A DNA stretch of 64,000 nucleotides, taken from assembly GCA_965262395.1 (NCBI GenBank), contig OZ253531.1, forward strand, positions 558,001 to 622,000, written 5' to 3'. Below, piece after piece: positions 60,059 through 64,000 of the stretch (positions are counted from its first letter, which is position 1; each line of letters starts with the position of its first letter). The notes under the pieces were generated by a model. That model was given only the letters and a program-made list of their open reading frames with translations, made no database searches and was not told where the DNA came from. Source of the stretch: CBDHFF01 sp965262395 (GTDB taxonomy: Bacteria; Pseudomonadota; Alphaproteobacteria; Rickettsiales; Anaplasmataceae). The position numbers and the translations under genes were made by a program.

Positions 60059-60177
60059 TGTGGTGCAGTTATTATTTAATCTTGATTCCTTATGAAATTA
60101 CATTACATGAAGACTTTCCCGTCTCATGATTGTTCTTTATAAGTTTATGATGTAGTGCAGTTATTATTTAATCCATT
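60059..60177 (-). repeat. Two copies of a gene end, 92 bp apart
   Basis: GTGCAGTTATTATTTAAT occurs at 60155, covering the last codons and stop of the 60164 gene, and again at 60063, 92 bp farther downstream. The second copy is non-coding. The remaining part of the 59753-60163 gap is AT-rich with nothing else seen. Confidence 0.75.
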
Positions 60178-60868
60178 TTTCTTGTGATGATTGATTATTC
60201 TCCATATCTTGCTCCTCTTCACTCCCGAAGTAGTTATTTATCATAAAAGAAGGTGGTTCTATCTTACTATTGTTAAGTGTTGTTGGACTATTGTTAGGAT
60301 CTAGAGTATCTTTAGAGTGTGTGGAGGGTAAAGGTATAAGGTTGTTCATATTATTTTGAGGCTCTACTGTGTCAGGATTTTTTTCAGTAGGATCTCCTCC
60401 GTCTGCTGCGATTCTTCTTTTTGCTGGCAATCTAGACGGCTCTACTGATTCAGGCGACTTTTCAGATTCAGATACCCCGTCTGATTCAGACGGCTCTACT
60501 GTGTCAGGATTTTTTTCAGTAGGCTCTCCTCCGTCTGCTGCGATTCTTCTTTTTGCTGGCAATCTAGACGGCTCTGCTGATTCAGTAGACTTTTCAGATT
60601 CAGACGACTTCTCTGATTTAAGTAGTTCTGTTTTTAATTTAGCTAGTGTATCCCTTAGTACTAAGTAAGTTGCTTCTTCTTCACTCGCATTCAGAACACT
60701 TATTTTATTGTTTATTAGATCCTTAATAGTCCTCTCATCTATTTCATTCACTATCCCTACTCCATCCATGATCAGCTTCAGTTGCCCCCTTACTTTAACT
60801 AGATTACTAGCTGTAGGAAATTCACATTTATCCAATGCTTCTATAAGTTTCTCTAATGAGACTAGCAT
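60164..60868 (-). CDS. Unknown protein with duplicated NLS-like segment (234 aa)
   Basis: ATG 60868 follows GGAGCAATAAC, a leader shared almost exactly with the next gene upstream. Residues 1-85 are helical and polar. Residues 88-170 are two copies of a Ser/Glu/Pro-rich unit of 44 residues, each with LPAKRRIAAD (104-112 and 148-156 for the PAKRRIAAD part). The basic cluster after Pro is similar in form to the PAAKRVKLD nuclear localisation signal of c-Myc, so nuclear targeting in a host is a possible reading, not shown. The rest is disordered and Asn/Pro-rich. No catalytic domain is seen. Confidence 0.7.
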   Translation of the reverse strand: MLVSLEKLIEALDKCEFPTASNLVKVRGQLKLIMDGVGIVNEIDERTIKDLINNKISVLNASEEEATYLVLRDTLAKLKTELLKSEKSSESEKSTESAEPSRLPAKRRIAADGGEPTEKNPDTVEPSESDGVSESEKSPESVEPSRLPAKRRIAADGGDPTEKNPDTVEPQNNMNNLIPLPSTHSKDTLDPNNSPTTLNNSKIEPPSFMINNYFGSEEEQDMENNQSSQEKWIK

Positions 60869-60906
60869 GTTATTGCTCCATAAAACGAATTAACAACATC
60901 AATTTA

Positions 60907-60938
60907 TCATTAAACAATTAATAAATTATTTAATGATG
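60907..60938. other. AT-rich hairpin in the 60869-61009 gap
   Basis: A 13-bp inverted repeat with one mismatch and a TAATAA loop lies between two minus-strand genes. It corresponds to the perfect hairpin at 61591-61636, because both belong to a duplicated block. Confidence 0.6.
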
Positions 60939-61009
60939 ATTAGTGATAATTATGATTAGTGAATCAAATTCTAGCACCTAAGATGTTTAGAATTTGATTG
61001 GTGTTCGCC

Positions 61010-61561
61010 TTATAGTCCTACAGACGTCTGTCCCTGTTGTATTGAAGCATCAGGCATTTGCCCAGGTGTTCCTACTGTTTGGGCATCTTGAATGCCGCTT
61101 GTCCCACTTAAATCAATTGTTCCAGCTGTCTTATAGCCAGCTAATAACTCAGCAGCTGTTGTCAGGACTTCTTCTTGGTAATCTTGTAGTTTGCTATTAT
61201 GACGATCACCATAAAGAGGATTGTTTCCAGTCAGTTGATCACGTTCACTCATAAATTTAGCATTCATTGCTGCTGTAATTTCTACATTATTTGCTAGAGA
61301 ATCTGTTATTTGCTTTTCCTGTGCTTTCATTAGCTCACTTAACGCTGCTTGATCATAATTTCCTTGTGGAGCTTTTATCTTCTGTAGGGCGTCTGCTATA
61401 CTCTGAGATGCTTGAGGATCAAGTTCTTCTACGAAAGACGTAAGTTTATCGAATCTTTCCTCAATCGTTTTTGCTTGATCAGTTAATACACTGAATGAAT
61501 TATGATCTTTCCCATTTGATCCGTGGGACTTAGCTGTAGTATTACGTGGGTTGTTAGACAT
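61010..61561 (-). CDS. Unknown polar protein, member of a small tandem family (183 aa)
   Basis: ATG 61561 has the same GGAGCAATAAC leader as the gene downstream. The chain is polar, without signal peptide or membrane helix. It is helical in the middle (ADALQKIKAPQGNYDQAALSEL) and Gly/Thr/Gln-rich at the end (SGIQDAQTVGTPGQM). A decayed relative lies directly upstream, with the same C-terminal segment and a matching ALKKIKEP segment. No family beyond this local set was recognised. Confidence 0.68.
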   Translation of the reverse strand: MSNNPRNTTAKSHGSNGKDHNSFSVLTDQAKTIEERFDKLTSFVEELDPQASQSIADALQKIKAPQGNYDQAALSELMKAQEKQITDSLANNVEITAAMNAKFMSERDQLTGNNPLYGDRHNSKLQDYQEEVLTTAAELLAGYKTAGTIDLSGTSGIQDAQTVGTPGQMPDASIQQGQTSVGL

Positions 61562-61590
61562 GTTATTGCTCCATAAAATTAATTAACAGC

Positions 61591-61636
61591 ACTAAGCATC
61601 ATTAAATAATTAATAAATTATTTAATGATGCTTAGT
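61591..61636. other. Perfect 20-bp stem, 6-nt loop
   Basis: ACTAAGCATCATTAAATAAT (61591-61610), loop TAATAA and its exact complement to 61636 form the longest perfect hairpin seen in the window. It lies 30 bp before the 61561 start and 50 bp after the stop of the minus-strand remnant. No T run follows, so a bidirectional or RNA-processing role is as likely as termination. Confidence 0.75.
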
Positions 61637-61686
61637 GAGTTGAATTTTTAGTACCTAACATGCCTAGAATTTGATTAGTGTTTTTC

Positions 61687-61875
61687 TTATATTTCTGCAA
61701 ACATCTGCCCCTGTGTCATTGAGAGATTAGACATTTGCTCAGGTGTTCCTATTGTTTGGGCATCTTGAATGCTGCTTGTCCCATTTATCCCACTTAACTC
61801 AACTTTTCCAGCTGCTTCATAGCCTAATAATAACTCAGAAACTCTTGATTGAATTTCTGAGTCAGCAATTGGCAA
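61687..61875 (-). pseudogene. C-terminal remnant of a 61010-gene paralogue
   Basis: The 62-residue frame (MPIADSEIQ... to ...FAEI; the M is a TTG) matches the C-terminus of the 61010 product: ELLLGYEAAGKVELSG against ELLAGYKTAGTIDLSG, then SIQDAQTIGTPEQM against GIQDAQTVGTPGQM. Upstream it runs into the 47-bp array. The natural continuation is QEDIDPKTLPIADSEIQ, so the remnant was once joined to the frames at 62097-62604. Confidence 0.65.
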
Positions 61876-62141
61876 TGTTTTTGGGTCTATATCTTCTTGT
61901 TTTTTGAGTCAGCAATTGGCGATGTTTTTGGGTCTATATCTTCTTGTTTTTTGAGTCAGCAATTGGCGATGTTTTTGGGTCTATATCTTCTTGTTTTTTG
62001 AGTCAGCAATTGGCGATGTTTTTGGGTCTATATCTTCTTGTTTTTTAAGTCAGCAATTGGCGATGTTTTTGGGTCTATATCTTCTTGTTTTTGAAGTCAG
62101 CAATTGGCGATGTTCGGGTCTATATCTTCTTGTTCTTCTAG
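61863..62141 (-). repeat. 47-bp tandem array, six copies, splitting a pseudogene
   Basis: CAGCAATTGG cores recur every 47 bp at 61863, 61910, 61957, 62004, 62051 and 62098. The period is not a multiple of three and the unit has stops in two minus-strand frames. The copy at 62098 is 2 bp shorter (GATGTTCGGG for GATGTTTTTGGG). The array separates the N- and C-terminal parts of one former gene. Confidence 0.92.
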
Positions 62142-62604
62142 TCTTTGTTTGAGTATCGGAAGTAATTTCACGACTTCTAAGAAGTATTGATTATTGTAAT
62201 TATCCATTTCCTTAATTATTACAGCTGCATGTGCAAGATAATGTATTTTAATGAATTTATCTAGAATAGACGAGAAACTAATCTCTGTTTCTGCACTGTC
62301 ATCTCTTATACTTACAAGTCTCATCTATCTCGTAAATGCACTTTCATATGTTGTCGAAGAATATATTTCTGGTTCCTTTATTTTTTTTAGTGCGTTGCAG
62401 ATTGCTCTGAATTCTGCACAGTCATTTCCTTTGTTATCTGAGCGTGCATCCAGGATACCCTGATAGAAGATAGTGGTTCTCAGCGAATTCTTCCGTACCT
62501 CGTTTTGTATACATATTAGTACTTTTTTCAAGTTCAGTTATATATTTTAATACTTCATCTCTTATTGATTTTGGTATAATATTCATTATCATTGCATTAT
62601 CCAT
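62097..62604 (-). pseudogene. N-terminal part of the decayed paralogue (frameshift and stop)
   Basis: ATG 62604 opens a 56-codon frame (MDNAMIMNIIPKSIRDEV...) that ends at 62434. From about 62480 the homologous reading continues in another frame (YQGILDARSDNKGNDCAEF, then ALKKIKEPEIY) to a TAG at 62325-62327, and the same frame goes on from 62324 to 62097 (MRLVSIRDD... to EEQEDIDPNIANC). One frameshift and one nonsense codon therefore interrupt it. The ALKKIKEP segment resembles ALQKIKAP of the 61010 product, which marks it as a paralogue. Confidence 0.6.
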
Positions 62605-62740
62605 ATAATACTATATGAACAGCTGCAATATAATATTATTTATCTATTAAAAAATATTTTCATTGCTTAATATTCCTAGAATTCGTTCAAGATCTGGTGT
62701 AAATTGGAAATGATGTATATAATCCTATGTTATAAAAATT

Positions 62741-63475
62741 GTGCGTTATAAGATAACAGTTGAATATGACGGAATTAAGTTCCGTGGATGGCAAAAACAT
62801 CCTGAAGTTCGCTCGGTTCAAGGTGTAATTGAAGCTGCTATATATAGATTTTCTCGTGAGATAGTCAAATTGTATGGCTCGAGTCGCACGGATGCTGGTG
62901 TGCATGCCCTTGGACAGGTGGCGCACTTTGATATTTCCAAAGATCGGTCAGAATATATCGTCTGTCATGGATTAAATTTTTATTTACGTGATGAAGGCGT
63001 GGCAGTGGTAAAAGTCGAGAAGACTGATGATAATTTTCATTGCAGGTTTATGGCTAAACAACGTCATTATCGCTATCGAATATTAAATAGAGGTCCTCAT
63101 AGTACGCTGGATGAAAACCGAGTCTGGCTTGTTCGCAAAATACTTGATGTAGATTTGATGAGGCAGGGAATTAAATATCTAATAGGTACACACGATTTTT
63201 CAGGTTTCAGAGCAAGCGATTGCCAATCTAAGAGTCCTGTGAAAACAATAGATAATATAGAAATCAAGTGTGATGGGGACAACATTGATGTATACGTATC
63301 TTCTAGGTCCTTTTTGTATAATCAGGTAAGGATTATGGTAGGAACTTTGGTTGAAATTGGAGTAGCCAACATGGCACCTGAACATATAAAATTTATCTTA
63401 GAGAGTAAGGATAGACGCAATGCTGGAACGACTGCACCGGCGCATGGTCTCTATTTCCTTGGAGTTGATTATTAA
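62741..63475 (+). CDS. truA: tRNA pseudouridine(38-40) synthase
   Basis: TruA converts uridines 38-40 of the tRNA anticodon arm to pseudouridine. The 244-residue chain opens MRYKITVEYDGIKFRGWQ and has the catalytic aspartate D51 in GSSRTDAGVHA. The RHYRYRI and HDFSGFRA segments and the C-terminal FLYNQVRIMVG complete the family pattern. The start codon is uncertain; the next in-frame methionine is far inside the family's conserved start, so 62741 is used. Downstream is the long repeat at the window edge. Confidence 0.95.
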   Translation: MRYKITVEYDGIKFRGWQKHPEVRSVQGVIEAAIYRFSREIVKLYGSSRTDAGVHALGQVAHFDISKDRSEYIVCHGLNFYLRDEGVAVVKVEKTDDNFHCRFMAKQRHYRYRILNRGPHSTLDENRVWLVRKILDVDLMRQGIKYLIGTHDFSGFRASDCQSKSPVKTIDNIEIKCDGDNIDVYVSSRSFLYNQVRIMVGTLVEIGVANMAPEHIKFILESKDRRNAGTTAPAHGLYFLGVDY

Positions 63476-63568
63476 AGCTTATTTTATCAATAGAGCTTAA
63501 TATAATAAGTCTTACATCTCTTCATTAATATTATTTGCATAGTTCAAATTTATCCTGGGCAGGTAATA

Positions 63569-64000
63569 AGGGATAATATCAGATTTTCTACGGCCAGAGT
63601 GTTTCATTAGCTTTTGTTAGTCATGACAGCAGGCCAGCCTAATTCAGCATGCTCATTTAGTAAAATTACTAGATTTTTTATTGAATATTTCAAATTCATC
63701 TTTGGTCTGTAGTAGGGGGTGCTATCAGATTATTCTGCGGCCAGCGTTTGAGTCTGTAGTAGGGGATAATATCAGATTTTCTACGGCCAGAGTGTTTCAT
63801 TAGCTTTTGTTAGTCATGACAGCAGATCAGCCTAATTCAGCATGCTCATTTAGTAAAATTACTAGATTTTTTATTGAATATTTCAAATTCATCTTTGGTC
63901 TGTAGTAGGGGGTGCTATCAGATTTTCTACGGCCAGCGTTTGAGTCTGTAGTAGGGGATTTCAGATTTTCTACGGCCAGAGTGTTTCATTAGCTTTTGTT
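63569..64000 (+). repeat. 193-bp tandem array running out of the window
   Basis: GGATAATATCAGATTTTCTAC-type cores start at 63571, 63764 and about 63956, giving a unit near 193 bp. Each unit contains smaller internal repeats around GTCTGTAGTAGGGG and CTACGGCCAG. It starts about 95 bp after the truA stop and is cut by the window end, so its copy number is unknown. Confidence 0.88.

Noticed and set aside
1..64000. tRNA or rRNA genes and insertion sequences
   Set aside because: Reading the intergenic regions gave no cloverleaf with a T-loop motif, no conserved rRNA segment and no transposase-like protein. tRNAscan-SE would settle the tRNA point.

Overview
The window is AT-rich bacterial DNA. It mixes ordinary single-copy housekeeping genes (hisS, dnaN, folC, mlaC, mlaA, rplY, pth, dnaB, prfA, dapF, ubiB, truA) with large proteins I could not assign to a family. 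The housekeeping proteins, the sparse and heavily repeated intergenic DNA and several effector-like proteins fit an obligate intracellular alphaproteobacterium, most likely of the order Rickettsiales. Stop-codon-proximal tandem repeats recall the copy-number-variable tandem repeats known from Ehrlichia ruminantium, but I cannot place the organism to genus. No rRNA, tRNA, insertion sequence, phage gene or CRISPR array was recognised.

Layout. 1-2086: the 3' part of an unknown gene, frameshifted inside a 57-bp tandem repeat. 2463-21773: one enormous gene (6436 aa) with an N-terminal membrane anchor, a very long mostly helical body and a C-terminal SecA-like motor. 22359-24078: an anchored unknown protein, also frameshifted inside a C-terminal repeat. 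24720-25931: a NUDT9/TRPM2-type ADP-ribose pyrophosphatase-like protein. 26195-27547: an aminotransferase with a signal peptide, behind a near-perfect promoter. 28450-35220: an unknown protein, a DsbD-like reductase, a small membrane protein, ubiB, a probable 6S RNA, a low-complexity protein and dapF. 35456-39416 (minus strand): a two-HTH regulator, a class II aldolase-like protein, hisS and a SPOUT methyltransferase. 39555-50843: the housekeeping block dnaN, O-methyltransferase-mlaA-mlaC-folC (minus strand), rplY, pth, dnaB, prfA. 50926-62604: an accessory island, all minus strand, of unknown proteins with repeats, PxxP motifs, NLS-like motifs and a decayed tandem paralogue. 62741-63475: truA, then a long repeat that leaves the window.

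Two themes run through the window. First, intergenic tandem arrays (about 50, 66, 67, 83/102, 96, 100 and 193 bp periods) sit downstream of stop codons. In several cases the repeated unit contains the last codons and the stop codon of the neighbouring gene, so gene ends have been copied repeatedly. Second, arrays inside genes have caused frameshifts in at least three unknown proteins. Four unknown proteins share an N-terminal architecture of a short polar start, an I-I-(I/A)-(S/A) motif, one membrane helix and a basic stop, which suggests a family of anchored surface or envelope proteins. The strongest candidate for an undescribed system is the 6436-aa anchored SecA-like giant.
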